Shown: positions 26,772 to 34,045 of the stretch, piece by piece
How the letters are laid out: every line of letters starts with the position of its first letter
How positions within the stretch are numbered: the stretch's first letter is position 1
Source of the DNA: Haloplanus sp.
GTDB lineage: Archaea > Halobacteriota > Halobacteria > Halobacteriales > Haloferacaceae
DNA length: 34,045 nt
Direction of reading: 5' to 3'
Assembly (NCBI RefSeq): GCF_028275055.1
Contig: NZ_JAQCNJ010000011.1
Coordinates: 1-34,045, forward strand
Program-made: the position numbers and the translations under genes
The notes under the pieces: generated by a model
Databases searched by the model: none
Told to the model about the DNA's origin: nothing
What the model saw: only the letters and a program-made list of their open reading frames with translations

Positions 26772-27209
26772 CTACGCCATCTCCCGACGCACGACGACCA
26801 CGGGCACATCGGTCCGGCGGATCACCCGTTCGGTGACGCTGCCGACCAAGTAGCGATCCAGCCCGTCCCTGCCGTGTGTTCCCATCGCGACCAGATTGAT
26901 CCCACGGTCGTCGACGTAGTCGAGGATGGCGTTCTCCGGGACGCCTTCGCCAACCTCGCTGGTCGACGCCACGCCCCGGTTGCCCGCCCGCTGTTTGATG
27001 GCCGTCGTTGCCCGTTCTCCCTCCGCGCGGAGTGTCTCGCGGCGCTCCGCCGAATCGAGCGCCGGCGCGCTGTGTTCGATCGGGTCGGCTTCAACGACAA
27101 AGAGCGCGTGGACCGTCGCGCCGAACCGCTCGGCGATCGGTAGCGTGTGGTCGACGGCCGCCAATGCGGCGTCGCTCCCGTCGGTCGGAATCAGGATGTC
27201 GTCGTACAC
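26772..27209 (-). CDS. universal stress protein (UspA family)
   Basis: A 145-residue single-domain UspA protein. It opens VYDDILIPTDGSDAALAAVDHTLPIAERFGATVHALFVV, with the conserved Asp of the nucleotide site. The ATP-binding motif near the C-terminus is GTHGRDGLDRYLVGSVTERVIRRTDVPVVVV, fitting G-x2-G-x9-G-(S/T). It should therefore bind ATP. The start is a GTG at 27209; no ATG lies near the conserved beginning, and the frame continues far upstream only because it opposes the glycosyltransferase gene. The two genes are divergent. Confidence 0.9.
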   Translation of the reverse strand: MYDDILIPTDGSDAALAAVDHTLPIAERFGATVHALFVVEADPIEHSAPALDSAERRETLRAEGERATTAIKQRAGNRGVASTSEVGEGVPENAILDYVDDRGINLVAMGTHGRDGLDRYLVGSVTERVIRRTDVPVVVVRREMA

Positions 27210-27321
27210 GGGCGTGAGTCCGGCCGGGCCTCCCCTCAATCCGTGTGATCGATCCCGCCGGCCGGGAATCGGCCGAACCGACGGAATGAGTTTTTTGTGT
27301 CCGGTCGTGTTGCTCGCAGAC

Positions 27322-28389
27322 GTGCGCATCGCCTTCGTGACGATGGCGACGGCCCACCATGTCAACGACCGGCACGCCCGTCGCGTGCGCTCGGTCGCCG
27401 AGCGACTGGCCGCCCGGGGCCACGACGTCGTCTGTTGCTGTGCGCAGTGGTGGGACGGCGACCACCCCGCCTTCGATTTCGAGGGCATCACATACCGCCG
27501 GGTGACCGCCGAGCGGACGCCGCGGGCGTTTGTCGCGAAACTGCCGTTCGTCCTCAACAGCGTGCGCCCGGAGGTGGTCCACGTCGCCACCCGCCCGCCG
27601 CTCGCGGTGCCGGCAGCACGGGCCGCCGCCCACCTCCGCCGGGCGCCCGTCGTTGCCGATTGGTGGGACGTCCCCGACGGAAACGGAAACGAGAAAGCGT
27701 GGGAGCGCAGCCTGGCCGTCCGCTCGCCGAACGCCGTGGTGGTCCCCTCACGAACCGTCGCGACGACCGTCCGCGAGTATGGCGCCGACCCCGACGACAT
27801 CGCGGTGATCCCGGACGGCATCGACGTGGCTACCGTCCGGGACGCGCCGACCGACACACGGGCCGATGTGGTGTACGCCCGCCAACTCGACGCACACGCC
27901 AACGTCGAAGGGGTCCTTCTCGCCCTCGCGGAACTCCGCGACCGGGACTGGCGGGCCGCGATTATCGGCGATGGCCCTGCGCGCTCGGACGCAGAACGCA
28001 CCGCGAGCGACCTCCGGATCGACGACCGGGTCGAGTTCCTCGGCGATCTCCCGCCGGCAGAGCGGATCCCGATCCTCAAAGGTGCACACGTGTTTGCCCA
28101 GACGGCGACGTGGGAGCCGTTCGCGACGGAACTTCTGCGGGCGCTCGCCTGTGGCTGTGTCGGCATCGTCGAGTACCAGACCGCCTCGGCCGCCCACGAA
28201 CTCGTCGAGGGCGACCCCCGCGGATCGCTGGTGACCGGCCCGGTCGAACTCGCCGACGAAATCGTCGCCGCCGCGAACATGGAGCGGTGGTCGATCGATG
28301 AGGGGTACGCCGACTACGACCACGAGGCCGTCGCCTCGCGGTACGTCGACCGATACGAGCGGTCGATCGACGACTATGGCCTTCTCTGA
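27322..28389 (+). CDS. glycosyltransferase family protein (GT4-like, GT-B fold)
   Basis: A 355-residue glycosyltransferase of GT-B type. The N-terminal RIAFVTMATAHHVNDRHARRVRSVAERLAARGHDVVCCCAQWW is the acceptor-domain opening. VIPDGIDVATVRD (about 160-172) and the donor-domain segment VEFLGDLPPAERIPILKGAHVFAQTATWEPFATELLRALACGCVGIVEY fit the GT4 E-x7-E-type region (WEPFATELLRALA). It probably uses a nucleotide-sugar for surface glycan or lipid glycosylation. The start is a GTG at 27322, supported by a GTTTTTTGTG run about 25-30 bases upstream. The ATG at 27286 is an alternative. Confidence 0.88.
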   Translation: MRIAFVTMATAHHVNDRHARRVRSVAERLAARGHDVVCCCAQWWDGDHPAFDFEGITYRRVTAERTPRAFVAKLPFVLNSVRPEVVHVATRPPLAVPAARAAAHLRRAPVVADWWDVPDGNGNEKAWERSLAVRSPNAVVVPSRTVATTVREYGADPDDIAVIPDGIDVATVRDAPTDTRADVVYARQLDAHANVEGVLLALAELRDRDWRAAIIGDGPARSDAERTASDLRIDDRVEFLGDLPPAERIPILKGAHVFAQTATWEPFATELLRALACGCVGIVEYQTASAAHELVEGDPRGSLVTGPVELADEIVAAANMERWSIDEGYADYDHEAVASRYVDRYERSIDDYGLL

Positions 28390-28439
28390 CCGTCCACCGT
28401 TCCGGAACGCTTTTGCCTTCGATACGTCCACGGATGCAC

Positions 28440-28700
28440 ATGAGCGACGACGTAGCGGCCGAACTCCGCGAACAGTTCCGGACGGCCTTCGAGGGGGCCG
28501 ATTTCCCCGTGACCGACCAGATGGATCTCGTCCCGACGCTTCCGGACGGTCCGGGAACCCGGTTCGAGGCCGGCGACGTCTCCTTTTCTGCGATGGAACT
28601 CGCCGCGAACCTCGACGGACACCAGGAGTTCCCCTACGAGTCGGTCGAAGACCTCGTTGACGACGTGATGGCGGGGCTGGAAGCCGAGAACCTGTTGTAG
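28440..28700 (+). CDS. MTH865-like small protein
   Basis: An 86-residue protein of the MTH865-like family, a small helical EF-hand-like domain of unknown role found mainly in archaea. ELREQFRTAFEGADFPVTDQMDLVPTLPDGPGTRFEAGDVSFSAMELAANL and FPYESVEDLVDDVMAGLEAENLL match the family outline. ATG 28440 is chosen because CTTTTGCC lies about 30 bases upstream; the ATG at 28434 would add two residues. It follows the glycosyltransferase by 50 bases but probably has its own promoter. Confidence 0.8.
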   Translation: MSDDVAAELREQFRTAFEGADFPVTDQMDLVPTLPDGPGTRFEAGDVSFSAMELAANLDGHQEFPYESVEDLVDDVMAGLEAENLL

Positions 28701-28839
28701 GCCGGCACGTCGACGGCGGAGAACCGATCACACCGCACGGCCACGCGGATATCCACACGTCCGCCACCGAGACGCCGCCCCGCGGTGATGCGGATCCCGA
28801 ACCACGATTCTGACCCCGACTCCGACGACCGAAGCGGAG

Positions 28840-29679
28840 TCAACCTGTGCCGGGCGGCGACTCCGACACGAACCGCTGGCCGCGGGCCCGTACCGAGAGG
28901 TCGAACGCCTTGCCGAGGATGTTGATCGTCGACTCCGACCGTGCCCGTGAATCTATGTGGTAGTGTGCGAGTGCGTCGGCCCGCTTGGCCCGTTGCCCCA
29001 GCACGTGGAGCAATTTGAACACGGTCCGGAGGTCGAACTTCTCGATGAGTTCCGAGAGGATGTCGAACTCGACGGCTATCCTGCCGGCGGCCGCCTCGTA
29101 CTCCTTGATGACGCGGGAGAGCGTCTCTCCCAGTCCCGAAAGACCGAGCCGACCGTCGAGTTGAACGAGTTCCAGTGGCATCTCGGAGCTATCGATCCCG
29201 GAGACGTTCTCCAGCACGTCGGACTTCGTGGTGACGATGACCGTCTGTGCCGGCCACTCGCGTAACTCGTCGTGCAACAGTCGAAGGCGTTCGTCCGGGG
29301 CCGTCGTCACGAACACCACGATGTCCCCTGGAGAAAGAAGATGGACTCGTGCGTTGTCCGAGGCGGCGCTCCCGTGCGGCGACCGAACCAAGACGTTCCC
29401 CGTTCCGTCGATGTTATCCGTGACATGGACGCCCGACTCGACGAGTGATGTGACGTGGTCGAGGAGATGTCGTTTGAGTTTCTCGATCCCGTCGTCCAGA
29501 CCGTGGTACTGCCCGGTACTCTCGCAGTATGGACAGTCCCAGCGGAGACGAAAGTCATGCTTGGTCACCCGCTGTCGGTGGTGGTCAAGCACGTGCGACC
29601 CGACGGCGTCGACGAGTGCGTCCTTGCTCGCAGACCAGACGACGAACGAGCAGTGCTGACACCGAAATCGGTAGACCAT
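28840..29679 (-). CDS. zinc-finger protein with DUF7504-like (HTR-like) domain
   Basis: A 279-residue protein with two parts. The N-terminus (1-80) has CQHCSFVVWSASKDALVDAVGSHVLDHH and DCPYCESTGQYHGLDDGIEKLKRHLLDH, two C-x2-C...H zinc-binding units. The C-terminus (about 115-275) looks like the haloarchaeal RecA-fold 'HTR-like'/DUF7504 domain: GDIVVFVTTAPDERLRLLHDEL, then VEFDILSELIEKFDLRTVFKLLHVLGQRAKRADALAHYHIDS. That group is thought to be related to signal-transduction or KaiC-like proteins, with unknown roles; no Walker A is visible here. It is divergent from the S9 peptidase gene. Confidence 0.75.
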   Translation of the reverse strand: MVYRFRCQHCSFVVWSASKDALVDAVGSHVLDHHRQRVTKHDFRLRWDCPYCESTGQYHGLDDGIEKLKRHLLDHVTSLVESGVHVTDNIDGTGNVLVRSPHGSAASDNARVHLLSPGDIVVFVTTAPDERLRLLHDELREWPAQTVIVTTKSDVLENVSGIDSSEMPLELVQLDGRLGLSGLGETLSRVIKEYEAAAGRIAVEFDILSELIEKFDLRTVFKLLHVLGQRAKRADALAHYHIDSRARSESTINILGKAFDLSVRARGQRFVSESPPGTG

Positions 29680-29840
29680 CGGGCCAGTCTACGACCACTA
29701 CGACGGTACGTCACTTTTTCGTTCCGGTCTTGGAAGCCCCCGCGACACGGGTGCCGACCGACGTGCCGGTAGCCGAGCGGACACGGCGTCGACCGGCGGG
29801 CAGGGGAACACGTTTTGCCCGTCCCCGGTCAACGACACGT

Positions 29841-31679
29841 ATGTTCGACATCGAGCGCTACCTCAACGTCCGGAACGCCCACGACGCTTCGGTCGGCCCG
29901 GACGGCGACCGCCTCTCCTTTCTCATGGACACGACCGGCGTCCCGCAGGTGTGGACGCTCGAAGACCCCGGCGGCTGGCCCGAACAACGCACCTTTTTCG
30001 ACGACCGCGTCACCTTCGCCTCGTGGTCGCCCGCCCGCCCCGAACTGATCGTCGGCCGTGATCGTGGGGGCGACGAGCGCGAGACGTTCTACCGTCTTGA
30101 CGCCACCGACGGGACAATCACCGACGTGACCAGACATCCCGACGCAAAACACTGGTTCGGCGGCTGGGGCCCGGACGGCGACCGTTTTGCCTTCGTCTCG
30201 AACCGCCGCGACGAGGCCGTCTTCGACGTGTACGTTCAGGACCGCGATGCCGTCGGCGACGACGCCGTCCGTGTCGCCGAGGGCGACGGGTGGCTTTCGG
30301 TCGGCGGGTGGAGTCCCGACGGCGACCGACTCCTCCTCACGAGGTCACACTCCAGTTTCGACCAAGACCTGTACGCGCTCGACGTCGACTCCGGGACGCG
30401 TCGCCACCTCACGCCACACGAGGGCGACGTGCGCCACCTGAGCGCCGACTGGGGCCCCGACGGCGAGAACGTCTACCTCGTCACCGACCGCGACACCGAC
30501 ACGCTCTCGCTCTCGCGGATCGACCTCGCGACCGGCGACCTGTCGGCCGTCGAGGCCGCTGATCCCGGCTCCGAGGACCCGCTCGCGGACGACGGGTGGA
30601 ACGTCGACGGCGTCACACTCGACCCGGACTCCCGTCGGCTGGTCTACTCGCGTAACGTCGACGGCTACACCCACATCCGGGTCGCCGAACTCGTCGCGCC
30701 CGGCCGGATCGACCACTTCCCCGCGCCGAACCTGCCCCCGTCTGTCGCCGGTGGCGTGAGTTTCGGCCCCGACGGCGACCACTTTGCGCTGACGGTCACC
30801 CGGAGCGACGACACCGCGAACGTCTATCTCGTCGAGACGACGACCGGCGAGGCGACCCGCTGGACCCGCGCTTCGACGGCCGGGATCCCCCGGGACTCCT
30901 TTGTCGCGCCCGAACTCGTCCGCTACCCTTCCTTCGACGGTCTCGATATCCCCGCCTTTTTCTCGTTACCGGCGACGGACACCGGCCACGGGGAGACGCC
31001 CGTGGTCGTCGACGTCCACGGCGGCCCCGAATCACAGCGACGACCATCCTTCGGCCGGGTGAAACAGTACCTCCTCGCACGGGGGTATGCGGTGTTCGAA
31101 CCCAACGTCCGGGGATCGACCGGCTACGGCAAGACATACACCCACCTCGACGACGTGGAAAACCGGATGGACGCCGTTGCCGACCTGAAAGCCGGTGCCG
31201 ACTGGCTGTGCGACCACCCCGCCGTCGATCCCGACCGCATCGCCGTCATGGGCGCGTCCTACGGCGGCTTCATGACCCTCGCCGCCCTGACCGCGTACCC
31301 CGATGTCTGGGCGGCTGGCGTCGACATCGTCGGTATCGCCAACTTCGTTACGTTTCTTGAGAACACCGGCGACTGGCGGCGTGAACTCCGCGAAGCCGAG
31401 TACGGCTCGCTCGACGACGACCGCGACGTTCTCGAATCCATCAGCCCCATCCACGACGTGGCCGCCATCGAGGCCCCCCTGTTCGTTCTCCACGGCGAGA
31501 ACGATCCACGCGTCCCCGTGAGCGAGGCCCGGCGGATCGTCGCGGAGGCCCGCGATACCGGCCTCCCGGTCCGCGAACTCGTTTTCGATGACGAGGGCCA
31601 CGGCTTCACGAAACTGGAAAACCGGATCGAGGCCTACTCGGCAATCGCCGAGTTCCTGGACACCCACCTCGGGGCCTGA
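29841..31679 (+). CDS. S9 family peptidase (prolyl oligopeptidase/acylaminoacyl peptidase type)
   Basis: A 612-residue serine peptidase. The first two-thirds hold WD40-like beta-propeller repeats, several with GPDGDR/SPDGDR turns, which gate access to the active site. The alpha/beta-hydrolase domain starts at about residue 365. VVVDVHGGPESQRRPSFGRVKQYLLARGYAVFEPNVRGSTGYGK holds the oxyanion region. The catalytic triad reads Ser473 (GASYGG), Asp555 (GENDPRVP) and His587 (DEGHGF). The start at 29841 follows a CGTTTTGCC element about 30 bases upstream and gives the usual FDIERYLNVR beginning. No signal peptide is seen, so it is probably cytoplasmic. Confidence 0.93.
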   Translation: MFDIERYLNVRNAHDASVGPDGDRLSFLMDTTGVPQVWTLEDPGGWPEQRTFFDDRVTFASWSPARPELIVGRDRGGDERETFYRLDATDGTITDVTRHPDAKHWFGGWGPDGDRFAFVSNRRDEAVFDVYVQDRDAVGDDAVRVAEGDGWLSVGGWSPDGDRLLLTRSHSSFDQDLYALDVDSGTRRHLTPHEGDVRHLSADWGPDGENVYLVTDRDTDTLSLSRIDLATGDLSAVEAADPGSEDPLADDGWNVDGVTLDPDSRRLVYSRNVDGYTHIRVAELVAPGRIDHFPAPNLPPSVAGGVSFGPDGDHFALTVTRSDDTANVYLVETTTGEATRWTRASTAGIPRDSFVAPELVRYPSFDGLDIPAFFSLPATDTGHGETPVVVDVHGGPESQRRPSFGRVKQYLLARGYAVFEPNVRGSTGYGKTYTHLDDVENRMDAVADLKAGADWLCDHPAVDPDRIAVMGASYGGFMTLAALTAYPDVWAAGVDIVGIANFVTFLENTGDWRRELREAEYGSLDDDRDVLESISPIHDVAAIEAPLFVLHGENDPRVPVSEARRIVAEARDTGLPVRELVFDDEGHGFTKLENRIEAYSAIAEFLDTHLGA

Positions 31680-31688
31680 ACCGGTCGC

Positions 31689-31991
31689 TCAGGCCGCGTG
31701 GTCGTCTGGGTTGGCGGCGCGGTCCGCGACGGTGTCGTTTTGGGCGGGGTCACGTCGTGGGTCGGCGGCGGCGGCGAGTTCGCCGGAGTGCATCGCCTCG
31801 TCTTCGGCTTCATCGGCTTCGTCTTCGGTTTCGGCCTCCTCCCCGTCTGTCTCCGTCTCGGGGTCCTCGGCTTCTGTGGGATCCGGTTCGGGTTCGGGGT
31901 CGGATTCAGGTTCGGGCCCCGGGTCCGACCCGACGGCGTCAGCGCTTGAGCCCCCGCGGAAAAGCGACAACAACTTGCCGAACAGGCTCAC
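31689..31991 (-). CDS. acidic low-complexity hypothetical protein
   Basis: A 100-residue protein with a short hydrophobic N-terminus (SLFGKLLSLFRGG, an amphipathic helix) followed by a long run of Glu, Asp, Pro and Thr (about 25-68), then a hydrophilic tail. The start ATG overlaps the upstream gene's stop by four bases (ATGA), so the pair is translationally coupled. Some haloarchaeal proteins with this N-terminus carry a helix-hairpin-helix domain at the end; none is present here, so it may be shortened. Function is unknown. Confidence 0.6.
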   Translation of the reverse strand: MSLFGKLLSLFRGGSSADAVGSDPGPEPESDPEPEPDPTEAEDPETETDGEEAETEDEADEAEDEAMHSGELAAAADPRRDPAQNDTVADRAANPDDHAA

Positions 31992-32194
31992 GGGGACGCA
32001 CCCCCCACCCCAGTGGCCGCCGCGGGTGGTCGTGCCGGTGACGGCGCGGTGACCGCCTGTTCTGTCTGTTTTCCGGCGTCACGGGAGCCCCGGACCATCA
32101 CCGTCACGGCAGCGAGAACCGTCACCACGATACTCGTTACGGTTGCTGTGACCGCCTCGTCTCCGATGCCGGCAGTTGGTTTGATTCGATACAT
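31988..32194 (-). CDS. small single-pass membrane protein, hypothetical
   Basis: A 68-residue protein with one membrane segment (about 14-35, VTATVTSIVVTVLAAVTVMV) and a hydrophilic Pro/Ala-rich tail. The start ATG 32194 is chosen because a TATAATAG element (minus strand, about 32216-32223) lies 22-29 bases upstream, right for a leaderless message; ATG 32209 would put the start too close to the TATA box. The stop overlaps the acidic protein gene by four bases. No named family is recognised. Confidence 0.6.
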   Translation of the reverse strand: MYRIKPTAGIGDEAVTATVTSIVVTVLAAVTVMVRGSRDAGKQTEQAVTAPSPARPPAAATGVGGASP

Positions 32195-32215
32195 GTTTTT
32201 GGTTACCATTCCCCT

Positions 32216-32223
32216 CTATTATA
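32216..32223 (-). promoter_or_regulatory. TATAATAG promoter of the small-protein pair
   Basis: A strong TATA-like element on the minus strand in an AT-rich patch, 22-29 bases before ATG 32194. It faces the mcmA2 promoter across a gap of about 90 bases. Confidence 0.6.
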
Positions 32224-32266
32224 CATGTAGCCGCCGGATCGTGGACTTCGTTAGAATCAAACGGCC

Positions 32267-32285
32267 GTGTGATGAATGGTCACAC
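32267..32285. promoter_or_regulatory. inverted repeat GTGTGA-N7-TCACAC abutting the mcmA2 start
   Basis: Six-base arms end at the base before the ATG at 32286. A TTAGAAT promoter-like element is at about 32251-32257, so the repeat covers the likely transcript start. It could be an operator or, if transcribed, a 5' hairpin. Confidence 0.45.
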
Positions 32286-32698
32286 ATGAGTGCAGGGCAG
32301 GAGCAGCGGACGATCCGGTGTCTCGTCGCCAAGGTCGGCCTCGACGGGCACGACCGCGGGGCACAGGTCATTGCACGCGCCTTCCGTGATGCGGGGTTCG
32401 AGGTGATCTACTCCGGACTCCACCGCGCACCGGAGGAGATCGTTCAGGCGGCCGTTCAGGAGGACGTGGATGTGCTCGGCATTTCGATTCTCTCGGGGGC
32501 GCACAACACGCTGATCCCGAAGGTGATCGAGGGACTGAAACAGTACGGCGCGTTCGAGGACACACTCATCATCGTCGGTGGAATCGTCCCCGACGACGAT
32601 CGGCGGGAACTGAAGGAGGCGGGCGTCGCCGAGGTGTTCGGCCCAGGAACGCCGATGAGCGAGACCGTCGAGTTCGTCCGCAAACACGTTCCCGACAG

Positions 32699-32702
<4 letters not shown>
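32286..32702 (+). CDS. mcmA2: methylmalonyl-CoA mutase, cobalamin-binding subunit
   Basis: A 138-residue free-standing B12-binding domain, the small half of a split methylmalonyl-CoA mutase that interconverts methylmalonyl-CoA and succinyl-CoA. The base-off signature is D-x-H-x-x-G: Asp20, His22 and Gly25 in KVGLDGHDRGAQV. GLHR, DVLGISILSGAHNTLIPKVIEGL and IIVGGIVPDDD are the remaining cofactor-loop segments, and AGVAEVFGPGTPMSETVEFV is the ending. The large substrate-binding subunit is not in the window. The stop overlaps the meaB start by four bases (ATGA). Confidence 0.93.
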
Positions 32703-33760
<1,058 letters not shown>

Positions 33761-33780
33761 CCCTTACAAGTGACCGACAG

Positions 33781-33786
33781 TATAAG
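33781..33786 (+). promoter_or_regulatory. TATAAG box of the alpha/beta hydrolase gene
   Basis: TATAAG lies 24-29 bases before the ATG at 33810, the standard place for a leaderless haloarchaeal gene. Confidence 0.65.
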
Positions 33787-33809
33787 ACGCCTGCGACCAA
33801 TCACTAGTC

Positions 33810-34045
33810 ATGCGACTTCGACGCCTCGCCGCCATCGCGGGTCTCGGAACCGCCGCGGCCGTCGCCAGCGACCGACTCCTGAGCGACGCCGCCGGCGAAC
33901 TCGAACCCGCCCTCGACGCCCCCGAACGGACGTACCGTTGGCGCGACCTCAGCGTTGCATACGCCGAGGCCGGCGATGTGGACGACCCCGACCTCATCTG
34001 CCTCCACGGTCTCAATGCCGCCGGATCGTCCGGCGAGTTCCGTGA
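33810..34045 (+). CDS. alpha/beta hydrolase, N-terminal part (runs off the window)
   Basis: The first 78 residues are visible. A basic and hydrophobic N-terminus (RLRRLAAIAGLGTAAAVASDRLL) could be a membrane anchor or signal-like segment. RTYRWRDLSVAYAEAGDVDDPDLICLHGLNAAGSSGEF then gives the first strands of an alpha/beta hydrolase, with the HG oxyanion motif. The nucleophile, acid and histidine lie beyond the end. TATAAG at 33781 supports the start. The substrate is unknown. Confidence 0.85.
   Translation, partial: MRLRRLAAIAGLGTAAAVASDRLLSDAAGELEPALDAPERTYRWRDLSVAYAEAGDVDDPDLICLHGLNAAGSSGEFR

Overview
The window comes from a halophilic archaeon (class Halobacteria). The proteins are very acidic, the coding DNA is GC-rich, and many genes have start codons only about 25-30 bases downstream of AT-rich TATA-like elements, as expected for leaderless messages. 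Several genes are archaeal or haloarchaeal hallmarks: sn-glycerol-1-phosphate dehydrogenase, archaeal GTP cyclohydrolase III, aMBF1, PorAB pyruvate:ferredoxin oxidoreductase, and an intron-containing tRNA-Trp. I cannot assign a genus from sequence alone.

Layout. (1) 1-1790: the window opens inside a tRNA-Trp gene whose intron is itself a box C/D guide RNA. An AT-richer, degenerate tract follows, with a multiply frameshifted pseudogene. This looks like the remains of an element beside a tRNA. (2) 1782-7500: an RDD membrane protein, a small membrane protein, a class V aminotransferase, GTP cyclohydrolase III, a HAD phosphatase, a 49-residue protein, an OsmC-like protein and a metallo-beta-lactamase-fold hydrolase. 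(3) 7597-10534: a fumarylacetoacetase-family enzyme, then a two-gene dehydrogenase (Tat-exported small subunit plus GMC flavoprotein with a cysteine cluster). Its promoter carries a palindrome resembling DtxR-type iron-repressor sites. (4) 10675-14151: hisC, an adenylate-kinase-like NTPase and a CDP-alcohol phosphatidyltransferase in one overlapping run, then aMBF1 and tpiA. (5) 14148-18306, minus strand: a HerA-like ATPase with a Gly-Glu microsatellite, DNA polymerase IV and an Lrp/AsnC regulator. (6) 18388-21736, minus: porB, porA and a truncated haemoglobin. (7) 21925-24370, minus: aroC and aroA overlapping, with a TRAP-permease (DctM) relic fused in frame upstream of aroA. (8) 25036-31679: egsA, a DUF420 membrane protein, a universal stress protein, a glycosyltransferase, an MTH865-like protein, a zinc-finger/DUF7504-like protein and an S9 peptidase. 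(9) 31689-34045: a two-gene small operon, divergent from the cobalamin-binding subunit of methylmalonyl-CoA mutase and its GTPase MeaB, then a truncated alpha/beta hydrolase at the window edge.

Most genes are ordinary chromosomal housekeeping. The parts that most repay a second look are the tRNA-Trp intron, where both guide duplexes can be read directly and both cross splice sites; the decayed tract after it; the probable metal-responsive Fe-S dehydrogenase operon; the paired inverted repeats in the lrp and porA promoters; the DctM relic upstream of aroA; and the inverted repeat abutting the mutase-subunit start. I did not find a CRISPR array, an intact insertion sequence, an integrase or an intact mobile element.
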